DNA from: an uncultured Sulfurovum sp.
GTDB taxonomy: Bacteria > Campylobacterota > Campylobacteria > Campylobacterales > Sulfurovaceae
Length of the DNA: 7,010 nucleotides
Direction: 5' to 3'
Assembly: GCA_947313765.1 (NCBI GenBank)
Contig: CAMZNQ010000152.1
Location: 1 to 7,010, forward strand
This document shows positions 1 to 5,271 of this stretch, piece by piece. Position 1 is the first letter of the stretch, and each line of letters opens with the position of its first letter. The position numbers were made by a program, and so were the translations under genes. The notes under the pieces are model-generated. The model searched no databases, had not been told where the DNA came from, and was given only the letters and a program-made list of their open reading frames with translations.

Positions 1-336
1 CTCTGCTTCTAACTCTTTAAAAATTCGTTTTGATTGGCTATGGAGATATTGGGCTAGACAAAATTGTGACTCACCCTTACTCATATTTACATCTCTGTAT
101 ATCCCTGCAAAATCATAGAGAGATTCAAAAGTTTTTTTATGGAGGTTTATGAAATAGGTTTCATCTAAAATAGTATTTTGAGTGAGTTCAGAAGTAAATT
201 TTATATATGCTTTATCTAAAAACTTTTTCTCTATCGTCAAAATAAGTTTAGCATCTTCTATATTCTTCTTATTTTTAGGGATATTTGTACCCTCAATATA
301 GATTGAACTTTTACTAAGCTGATATTTCAAGACCAT
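1..336 (-). CDS. Fic-domain protein, N-terminal part (probable AMP-transferase toxin), cut by window edge
   Basis: The first 112 residues of a Fic/Doc-family protein are visible; the rest lies beyond base 1. Residues 62-88 carry the Fic-fold start: FINLHKKTF, LYDFAGIYR and VNMSKG, the usual 'LHxxxFxxxYxWAGxxRxVNxSKG' pattern. Before it, EGTNIPKNK (15-23) matches the 'PGTxxLKNK' segment ahead of many bacterial Fic domains. The catalytic HPFxxGNGR loop would lie further on and is not visible, so activity cannot be judged. Family members mostly transfer AMP from ATP to target proteins. The ATG at 334-336 lies inside the preceding antitoxin gene (23-bp overlap) with GAGAGAA just upstream, so the two are probably translationally coupled. 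The antitoxin carries the Fic-inhibition motif, which supports a class I toxin-antitoxin pair. Fic identity is firm; the toxin role is inferred. Confidence 0.88.
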   Translation of the reverse strand, partial: MVLKYQLSKSSIYIEGTNIPKNKKNIEDAKLILTIEKKFLDKAYIKFTSELTQNTILDETYFINLHKKTFESLYDFAGIYRDVNMSKGESQFCLAQYLHSQSKRIFKELEAE

Positions 337-583
337 TTTCTCTCATAAAAATTTCAACTTCTAACTCATACTCTTCAGAAACAGGTTCATACCCCTCAAT
401 GCGTTGAGAGTTTTCTACTACTTTGGATATCTCCTCTTTTGAGAGTAGAGGTTTGCTCTCATTTTGAAAAAACTGCTTTATGAGTTGAAGCATAAACTCA
501 TTGGTCTCTTGATTTTTATCGGATAGATATTGAGAGAGTTGCTTTTGTAGTGTTTTATTTTCTATGTTTATGGTTAGTTGCAT
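314..583 (-). CDS. Fic antitoxin, VbhA-like, with SxxxEG inhibitory motif
   Basis: This is an 89-residue protein. I start it at the ATG at 581-583 (MQLTINI), which has GAGGAG five bases upstream. An in-frame ATG at 614-616 would add eleven residues but lies upstream of the likely -10 box, so it is unlikely. Residues 58-67 read NSQRIEGYEP. S59-x-x-x-E63-G64 matches the [S/T]xxxE[G/N] motif of Fic-inhibiting helices, and the sequence to about residue 83 resembles the VbhA antitoxin family, whose motif glutamate blocks productive ATP binding in the partner. The N-terminal 40 residues (short strand MQLTINI, then two predicted helices) resemble a ribbon-helix-helix fold, suggesting DNA binding and autoregulation; this part is inference. 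The gene overlaps the Fic gene by 23 bp. Partner and motif make the antitoxin call strong; the fold of the N-terminus is uncertain. Confidence 0.82.
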   Translation of the reverse strand: MQLTINIENKTLQKQLSQYLSDKNQETNEFMLQLIKQFFQNESKPLLSKEEISKVVENSQRIEGYEPVSEEYELEVEIFMRENGLEISA

Positions 584-588
584 CTTTT

Positions 589-611
589 CTCCTCTTTTGG
601 TTATTATAACA
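589..611 (-). promoter_or_regulatory. Extended -10 promoter and ribosome binding site of the Fic module
   Basis: On the minus strand TGTTATAAT (603-611) is a perfect extended -10 box (TGnTATAAT). No good -35 box is visible, as is common for sigma-70 promoters of this phylum. Transcription would start near 596, and GAGGAG (589-594) stands five bases before the MQLTINI start codon. The promoter lies just past the stop of the PIN gene, so the Fic module can be expressed independently of it. The position also argues against the ATG at 614-616. Confidence 0.55.
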
Positions 612-615
612 CACA

Positions 616-675
616 TTAAAGCTTATCTAATAACTCCCCTGCCATCCCCAAAACCAAAGCATAAGTCTTTCCTCT
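616..675 (-). pseudogene. Possible out-of-frame C-terminal remnant overlapping the PIN gene end
   Basis: In the -1 frame relative to the PIN gene there is an open stretch without its own start, reading YALVLGMAGELLDKL before TAA at 616-618. It looks like a real amphipathic protein end, whereas the in-frame sequence over the same bases is tryptophan-rich and unnatural. It could be the original end of the PIN protein displaced by an indel, or the leftover end of another gene. It is short, so chance cannot be excluded. Confidence 0.35.
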
Positions 676-1031
676 TTAGCCTTAAGTAAAATTCCCAAAC
701 TACCAATTACTTTTAACCCAAAATTTTGAGCAAACTTTTTAGCTTTTTTATCATCACAAAGTAAAAAATCAGCATTTTGTTCTGTATAGAGAACAATTGC
801 TTCACTCTCTCCTTTTCCTAAAGTAATATTGAAATTGGCACTAGATTGAATATCTAAAACTCTATCTTTACAATAATTTTTTAACGTATATGACTCTGCT
901 TTATTCTCTTTACTTACCTCATCAAAAACAGCTCTAGGAACATAAACCTCTCCGAAAAGTTTTTCAAGGATATCTAACTTATTAACAATAGAAAGAGCCA
1001 CTAATGCAGAACTATCAGCAATTAGAATCAT
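627..1031 (-). CDS. DUF3368 PIN-domain protein (probable toxin nuclease) with altered C-terminus
   Basis: The 134-residue product matches the DUF3368 group of PIN-domain proteins: MILIADSSALVAL at the start, VPRAVFDEV (31-39), GKGESEAIVLY (72-82), LLCDDKKAKKFA (90-101) and GLKVIGSLGILLKAK (105-119). The acidic residues expected for metal binding are present (D6, E38, E75/E77, D93/D94). PIN toxins generally cleave RNA; no substrate can be inferred here. The gene starts in an ATGA overlap with the UPF0175 gene, the usual partner in this family. The end is odd: after KAKEERL the protein turns into MLWFWGWQGSY and stops, whereas DUF3368 proteins usually run about 20 residues longer with an ordinary helical tail. 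A sensible helical tail is present in the -1 frame (616-675), so the 3' end looks frameshifted or replaced. The catalytic core is intact. Confidence 0.8.
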   Translation of the reverse strand: MILIADSSALVALSIVNKLDILEKLFGEVYVPRAVFDEVSKENKAESYTLKNYCKDRVLDIQSSANFNITLGKGESEAIVLYTEQNADFLLCDDKKAKKFAQNFGLKVIGSLGILLKAKEERLMLWFWGWQGSY

Positions 1032-1285
1032 AGCCCACTCATCAATCTCATCTCATTCTCTAACTCATCCTCATCATAACTAATAACAGGTATCTGATTT
1101 TTTTTACACTCATCCATAAAATCATACAAAGATAGATTGGCGAAATGAGTTGCTTGTTCTATGGAAAGTTTACCATTTTTAAAAAGCATCAAAGCCGTAC
1201 TAATTTTAATGGTCTCCTTTAGCTCTTGTATATCTTTATTTAATGTTAATAGGGCAAATTCAGGTATGTTTAGTGTTAGTTGCAT
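1028..1285 (-). CDS. UPF0175 family protein (probable antitoxin of the PIN module)
   Basis: The 85-residue product matches the UPF0175 family over most of its length: a short N-terminal strand (MQLTLNIPEF), a helix ending in ALMLFKNGKLS (32-42), then IEQATHFANLSLYDFMDECK (43-62), which has helix-turn-helix character, and the family hallmark IPVISYDEDELENE (65-78). UPF0175 proteins commonly sit directly before DUF3368 PIN proteins and are regarded as the antitoxin and likely DNA-binding partner; this is inferred from family and context. The start codon has AAGGAG six bases upstream (1292-1297). The stop codon shares an ATGA with the start of the PIN gene. The N-terminal MQLTLNI is nearly the same as MQLTINI of the Fic antitoxin downstream. 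Confidence 0.82.
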   Translation of the reverse strand: MQLTLNIPEFALLTLNKDIQELKETIKISTALMLFKNGKLSIEQATHFANLSLYDFMDECKKNQIPVISYDEDELENEMRLMSGL

Positions 1286-1394
1286 GGATTACTCCTTTAA
1301 TTATAATATCTATATTATATTGAAAACTATAACTATTTTCCCTTTAATAAACCTCATCATAACTCTTCCATCAACATATTCACAATCAAAGCAA
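1286..1394. other. Intergenic region between hydrolase gene and UPF0175-PIN module
   Basis: This 109-bp gap holds the module's promoter and palindrome at its 1292-1319 end. Toward the hydrolase side, minus-strand bases 1357-1425 (overlapping the hydrolase 3' end) form a short open frame without a start, reading KDTLIALIVNMLMEEL before TGA. It resembles the out-of-frame tail at the end of the PIN gene. No terminator hairpin followed by a T run is visible after the hydrolase stop. Confidence 0.5.
1292..1319 (-). promoter_or_regulatory. Likely promoter and operator of the UPF0175-PIN module
   Basis: A TATAAT box on the minus strand (1314-1319) has suitable spacing to the ribosome binding site AAGGAG (1292-1297). 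A second TATAAT (1300-1305) is too close to the Shine-Dalgarno sequence to be used. The boxes lie in a perfect 8-bp inverted repeat, TATAATAT at 1302-1309 and ATATTATA at 1312-1319, with a 2-bp centre. That would suit an operator for autoregulation by the antitoxin, but the sequence is so AT-rich that chance palindromes are expected. No clear -35 box is visible. Confidence 0.4.
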
Positions 1395-1937
1395 TCAGCG
1401 TATCTTTCTGCTTAAGATTAAATCTTCAATCAGCTCCCACTTTCCATATCCACTATCAGCATTAATATGACCTCCATTCTCTATAACGGTATATTTAGCA
1501 TTAATAGTTTTAGCTATCTCTTTTGCTTCATCTAGCTCTATCCATGGGTCATTGTCAGAGACAATTAAGTGAAGCTCTTTTGCATAGATATTTTGAGGAG
1601 TTTCACAAGGGAAAAAGGTTTTAATGGTTGGTTCGGTAGTTTTTAAACTTGGGGGAGATACCATAATAAGTTTATCAATAGTTTTTATATCCTCTTGACA
1701 TAACCAAAACCACAATGTATTGGCTAAAGAGTGACAGACTACTATATTGGGTTTAAACTCCTCTAGGATAGTTTTAACCTGTTTTACCCATCTATTTTTG
1801 CTTGGAAAGTGGCAATTATCTAAAAGAGGAAAGGAGACTATACCATAATTTTTTGCTATTTCAGATGCCAATTCACTCTGCCAATGTGGGTAGTCTGAAC
1901 CTCCCCAACCGTGTAGAATTAAGACTCTATTTGACAT
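1395..1937 (-). CDS. RBBP9/YdeN-family alpha/beta-hydrolase (serine hydrolase)
   Basis: The 180-residue protein has the compact alpha/beta-hydrolase layout of the RBBP9/YdeN family and is close to the usual length. HGWGG (9-13) is the oxyanion-side loop, followed by HWQSEL (18-23), a signature of the family. The nucleophile is in VVCHSLAN with S70; the family usually has GHSLG, so the flanking C68 and A72 are slightly unusual. The acid is probably D130 in SDNDPW, and H157 in GGHINADSGYG completes the triad. The substrate is unknown; a cytoplasmic esterase or peptidase-like activity is the reasonable general statement. There is no signal peptide. The start codon lies 11 bp inside the end of dxr, so it is the third gene of the cdsA-dxr operon, although no link to lipid or isoprenoid synthesis is evident. 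Confidence 0.88.
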   Translation of the reverse strand: MSNRVLILHGWGGSDYPHWQSELASEIAKNYGIVSFPLLDNCHFPSKNRWVKQVKTILEEFKPNIVVCHSLANTLWFWLCQEDIKTIDKLIMVSPPSLKTTEPTIKTFFPCETPQNIYAKELHLIVSDNDPWIELDEAKEIAKTINAKYTVIENGGHINADSGYGKWELIEDLILSRKIR

Positions 1938-3000
1938 ATGCTCTTACCTCTTTGTCTATTTCTATTATCTCTTGAATATTTTTAGCTCTAACATTATCAA
2001 ATTTTCTGTAAGCATCTAAAACCATTTTTCCCATTCCAAAGAAATTAATCTCATCTCTTTCAAATTTTTTGATTGCCTCTTCATTTACTGCATTTACAAC
2101 AACGCCTAAGTGAGGGTTTTCAAGTAGATGTTGTTTTATCTCCCATATTGGGTATCTATTTGCCTCAATTGGTAAACACTCTAAAGAGGCTATCTCCAAT
2201 AGATTTACAGGTGGTAAAATCTCCTCCTCTACCTCTCCTCTTAGTGCAAAGGCTATGGGTAGTTTCATATCAACACCTGCAAAGTGGGCTGTTGTTGAGC
2301 CATCTTTAAACTCTGCTAGAGCATGGATAATAGATTTTTTCTCTATAACAGCATCAATATTTGATGTATTAAATAGCCATTTTGCCTCTAAGAGTTCAAA
2401 GAGTTTATTTGTCATTGTTGCACTATCTATGGTAATCTTATTTCCCATTGACCAGTTTGGGTGTTTTAGTGCTTGGCTAAAGGTAGCTTTTTGCATATCT
2501 TCTATCTTCCAATCTCTAAAAGCTCCACCACTTGCTGTTACATAAAGTTTTGAAAATGGTCGCTCTCCCATTAAGTACCATAGTCCAAAGTGTTCAGAGT
2601 CAATAGGAACAATTTTGCTCATATCTATAAACTCTCCTGCAACCACAAGAGACTCTTTATTTGCCAATGCTACTTTTCGTCCAAACTCTATGGCTTTAAG
2701 GGTTGGGGCTAGACCTGCATAACCAACTAAGGCATTAACTACTGTTGGGCTATTGGTTAGTTCTAGTAACTCTAATATCCCTTTACTGCCACAAAAAATA
2801 GATGGGTGGTTAACTTTTGATTTATCTGATTCATTGGCAATAGCTACATATTTTGGTCTATGCTCTTTTATCTGTTGGTTAAGGAGTTTAATATTCCTAC
2901 CTGCTACTAGAGCTTCAACTTTAATATTGTAGCGTTTAGCAATGAGTAGAGTATTTACACCAATTGAACCTGTTGAGCCTAAAATAACAATACTACTCAT
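1927..3000 (-). CDS. dxr: 1-deoxy-D-xylulose 5-phosphate reductoisomerase
   Basis: This enzyme catalyses the second step of the MEP pathway, converting 1-deoxy-D-xylulose 5-phosphate to 2-C-methyl-D-erythritol 4-phosphate with NADPH. The nucleotide-binding loop GSTGSIG is at residues 8-14, LANKESLV at 112-119, the metal ligands D134 and E136 are in PIDSEHFG, TASGGAFR is at 155-162, and the active-site flap contains HPNWSMG (180-186). KITIDSATMTNKLFE (188-202) supplies the third ligand, E202; the family's NKGLE is NKLFE here, which I believe is usual for this phylum. At 357 residues it is shorter than the E. coli enzyme (398) but normal for Campylobacterota. Its ATG shares an ATGA with the cdsA stop, so translation is likely coupled. 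The hydrolase gene overlaps its 3' end by 11 bp. Confidence 0.97.
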   Translation of the reverse strand: MSSIVILGSTGSIGVNTLLIAKRYNIKVEALVAGRNIKLLNQQIKEHRPKYVAIANESDKSKVNHPSIFCGSKGILELLELTNSPTVVNALVGYAGLAPTLKAIEFGRKVALANKESLVVAGEFIDMSKIVPIDSEHFGLWYLMGERPFSKLYVTASGGAFRDWKIEDMQKATFSQALKHPNWSMGNKITIDSATMTNKLFELLEAKWLFNTSNIDAVIEKKSIIHALAEFKDGSTTAHFAGVDMKLPIAFALRGEVEEEILPPVNLLEIASLECLPIEANRYPIWEIKQHLLENPHLGVVVNAVNEEAIKKFERDEINFFGMGKMVLDAYRKFDNVRAKNIQEIIEIDKEVRAYVK

Positions 3001-3794
3001 GATACTAATGCTCTTAATGATATTAACATAATAATTGCTCCAAATAGATAACCATCTAATCTATCAAGAACTCCTCCATGTCCAGGAAGTAATGTACCAC
3101 TATCTTTTACTCCTGCTTCACGCTTTAAATAACTCTCAAATAAATCTCCAAAAATAGAAGCAATGGCAGTTAGAATGGAGATAAAAAATATAATAACTAA
3201 GTGAGAGTCTAGTTCTACATAGTAATACCCATAAAATGTTCCTGCAATGGTGGCAAAGAATACACCCCCAATAACACCTTCTAATGTTTTATTGGGAGAG
3301 GTTGGAGAGAATTTTGTTTTTCCAATACTTTTACCCACAAAAAATGCACCAACATCAGTAAAGGCAACGATGACTAAAAGCCAAATAAGATATTTGATTC
3401 CATAGTCAATATGCAACATTAGCATAAATAAGAACCCTGCAACAGGATAAAGGAATGGTAAAATAAGTCTCTTTTTATCATGTTCTTGACTATAGGCAAG
3501 TTTTGCACCAAAGAAAATTGCCATTAGAAAAAACAAATCATCTGGATTGGGATAAAAGTAGGCAATAAGCCAAATAATGACAGCATAGATATAGATAGAT
3601 TTCTGCTTAACATCAAAAAGTTTTACAGACTCATTAAAACCAACAATATAAAAAGCTCCAAGATATAGCCACATTAAAATATTGCTATCAAACTTCTCTT
3701 TAATAATAGTGTCAATGTAGCCAACTGCTAAGGTTACTACAATTAGTGTTACTCCTGTAAGCCATCTCTCTTTGTTATCGGTAATAAACTTCAT
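2997..3794 (-). CDS. cdsA: Phosphatidate cytidylyltransferase (CDP-diglyceride synthase)
   Basis: This inner-membrane enzyme makes CDP-diacylglycerol from CTP and phosphatidic acid, the branch point for phosphatidylethanolamine and phosphatidylglycerol. The 265-residue protein is hydrophobic with about seven or eight membrane segments. Its C-terminal part carries the full CTP-transferase signature at residues 221-247: SYLKR, then KDSG, LLPGHGG and LDRLD. Upstream, FTDVGAFFVGKSIGK (145-159) and SPNKTLEG (166-173) are also conserved family segments. The start codon follows AAGGG with a six-base spacer. It is the first gene of the cdsA-dxr-hydrolase operon; the cdsA-dxr pair is typical of Campylobacter and Helicobacter. 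A likely promoter lies directly upstream in the 44-bp gap after the NFACT gene. Confidence 0.97.
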   Translation of the reverse strand: MKFITDNKERWLTGVTLIVVTLAVGYIDTIIKEKFDSNILMWLYLGAFYIVGFNESVKLFDVKQKSIYIYAVIIWLIAYFYPNPDDLFFLMAIFFGAKLAYSQEHDKKRLILPFLYPVAGFLFMLMLHIDYGIKYLIWLLVIVAFTDVGAFFVGKSIGKTKFSPTSPNKTLEGVIGGVFFATIAGTFYGYYYVELDSHLVIIFFISILTAIASIFGDLFESYLKREAGVKDSGTLLPGHGGVLDRLDGYLFGAIIMLISLRALVS

Positions 3795-3800
3795 AAAAAA

Positions 3801-3837
3801 CCCTTATTGATATAGGTTATTATTATATCATATTGGG
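3801..3837 (-). promoter_or_regulatory. cdsA promoter with imperfect inverted repeat
   Basis: On the minus strand TGATATAAT (3822-3830) is a perfect extended -10 box, with no clear -35. Transcription would start near 3815, giving a short leader with AAGGG before the cdsA ATG. The same gap holds an inverted repeat: arms 3801-3814 and 3824-3837 pair at 10 of 14 positions (a 7-bp inner stem, four mismatches, then CCC/GGG) around a 9-base loop. The outer GGG belongs to the ribosome binding site. Confidence 0.5.
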
Positions 3838-3838
3838 C

Positions 3839-5185
3839 TTATTCTCTTATCTCTATTCCCTCTTTTCTAACACGAATGGTTTTATATTTATCATATTCTA
3901 CATTTGAACCCTCTTGAATCTTTACAAAACCTCTTTTGCAATAATCTACATCATAATCTCCTGCTTGTGTTAAAGAGAAATCAACACATAATTTACTCGC
4001 TTTTTCTATGACAGAGTTTGGTAAATTCTGTTTATCTGTTTTTATGATGAGGTGAGAAGAGGGAATATCTCGTATGTGCATCCAAATATCATTTGACTTT
4101 GCAATTTTTAAAAGAGCTTGATTCTCTTTACTATTTCTACCAACAAGAACCTTATAATCATCTATCCAAAATAGCTCACACTCTTTTATCTTCTCTTTTT
4201 TACGTTGAGCTTTTGCTCGTTTAGGAGCAAGAAGTTCTAATTCATGAGATGATTTAGCCTGTTTGATTGCATAATATAGATTATTATAGAAATTAATCTT
4301 TGTAGTTAAGTTCTCCTGCTCTATGTGTACATTTTTAGCTTTTGTTTTAGCTCGTTTTGCTTGATTGAAAAAATATTCACTAATACGATTAGTAACAACT
4401 CCTTTTGGAAGTTTAATGGTAATGGGTTGACCTTCAAAATCGTATGTCTCCAATTTTTTATCATAAGGTTTTATCTTATATAAGTTTGCAAGTATAATAT
4501 TTGCAATATTCTGATACTTTTTTGCCTCATTAGCTAAACTTTTAGTAGATGCTAGTTTTGAAAGAAGTTTTTTTAATTTTTCTCTCTTTTTTGAGATAGT
4601 TAATAGCTTCTGTTTTTTTAAACTCTCTACTCTCTTATATTCAAAATCTATATATTTATCTTTAAGGTATCTTTCAATATCTTCTATTTTATTATGATTT
4701 TCATCTTTTTGTTTATATGTAGGTAGAGGAAGAAGTTCAACACTTGGGCGTATAACTCTAAATGAGCTACTAGAATCAATATGTCTTAATGCTTCAATAA
4801 CTACTTCATTTTCATCAATCAATATTGCATTTGTATGTCTTCCTGTAAACTCAAACTGTAAGATAATACTCTTCTGCTTATATGAACTCTTTGGAGATAA
4901 AGTTAGGCGTATGATTCTATCCCCATTTGGTATCTCTACTTTTAAGATTTTTGAAGCAGATACAAGAGAGTGGAGAAGTTTGTCAAATGGTGCATTATAT
5001 CCTTTTAGAGGACGAATAGAGTCTGAAATGTATATAAAGCTATTAGCTCTTGTCATATTAAAAAAGAAACTATTATCTCTATCAAAAGTCAATTCAATTG
5101 TATTGTCTTCTACTCTTCTAGCCCGTGAAATATAGTTAAAATTTAAAAAGTGTGTAACAATTGAAGTTAGTTCATGTAGTTTAAT
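3839..5185 (-). CDS. rqcH: NFACT-family ribosome quality-control protein (RqcH/FbpA-like), ATT start
   Basis: This belongs to the NFACT (fibronectin-binding A/Rqc2) family. Studied bacterial members bind stalled 50S-peptidyl-tRNA and add C-terminal alanine tails to mark the peptide for degradation. With the start proposed here the product has 448 residues. The NFACT-N domain covers roughly the first 145, with D89-R90 in GDRIIRLTL matching the DR motif needed for tailing and TGRHTNAIL after it. A lysine-rich coiled-coil stretch lies in the middle, and the NFACT-R domain fills the last third (VGRNSKENQALL, IWMHIRDIPSSHLII). There is no ATG or GTG where the domain should begin. The only ordinary candidate, TTG at 5090-5092, lacks a ribosome binding site and would remove 31 family-like residues. 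An ATT at 5183-5185 follows AAAGGA with six-base spacing and gives KLHELTSIVTHFL, a normal family N-terminus. Confidence 0.87.
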   Translation of the reverse strand: MKLHELTSIVTHFLNFNYISRARRVEDNTIELTFDRDNSFFFNMTRANSFIYISDSIRPLKGYNAPFDKLLHSLVSASKILKVEIPNGDRIIRLTLSPKSSYKQKSIILQFEFTGRHTNAILIDENEVVIEALRHIDSSSSFRVIRPSVELLPLPTYKQKDENHNKIEDIERYLKDKYIDFEYKRVESLKKQKLLTISKKREKLKKLLSKLASTKSLANEAKKYQNIANIILANLYKIKPYDKKLETYDFEGQPITIKLPKGVVTNRISEYFFNQAKRAKTKAKNVHIEQENLTTKINFYNNLYYAIKQAKSSHELELLAPKRAKAQRKKEKIKECELFWIDDYKVLVGRNSKENQALLKIAKSNDIWMHIRDIPSSHLIIKTDKQNLPNSVIEKASKLCVDFSLTQAGDYDVDYCKRGFVKIQEGSNVEYDKYKTIRVRKEGIEIRE

Positions 5186-5271
5186 GATGTTTCCTTTTAA
5201 TTAAAAATTCAAAGTGGTATATTAACTAAACTTTCATATAATATAGACAAAAATTTTATGGAGGAAATGCA
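5186..5271. promoter_or_regulatory. Divergent promoter region between the NFACT gene and the repeat-protein gene
   Basis: These 86 bases separate two divergent genes. On the plus strand TATAAT (5237-5242) is a good -10 box without a clear -35, and a strong ribosome binding site GGAGG (5260-5264) precedes the ATG at 5272-5274. On the minus strand AAAGGA (5192-5197) stands six bases before the proposed ATT start. The reverse reading of 5237-5245 is TATATTATA, so the same AT-rich block might serve both directions, but no separate minus-strand -10 stands out. No terminator is seen. Confidence 0.45.

Noticed and set aside
584..616. Longer antitoxin form starting at the ATG at 614-616
   Set aside because: The extra residues (MCVIITKRGEK) include the ribosome binding site sequence, and the start lies upstream of the likely -10 box at 603-608.
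616..690. Programmed -1 frameshifting at the PIN gene end
   Set aside because: No classical slippery heptamer lies where the two frames can be joined, so an indel or rearrangement is simpler.
1161..1415. Plus-strand open frame of 84 codons
   Set aside because: It lies opposite the UPF0175 gene and its promoter; the protein is low-complexity and hydrophobic, with no ribosome binding site or family features.
1395..1937. Hydrolase as a lipid- or isoprenoid-pathway enzyme because of its operon
   Set aside because: The sequence supports only the RBBP9/YdeN hydrolase family; co-transcription alone does not assign a substrate.
2073..2545. Two plus-strand open frames within dxr
   Set aside because: They are antisense to a clearly recognised, motif-complete dxr gene and encode no recognisable domain.
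4911..5135. Plus-strand open frame opposite the NFACT gene start
   Set aside because: It is antisense to the conserved NFACT N-terminal region and has no supporting signals.
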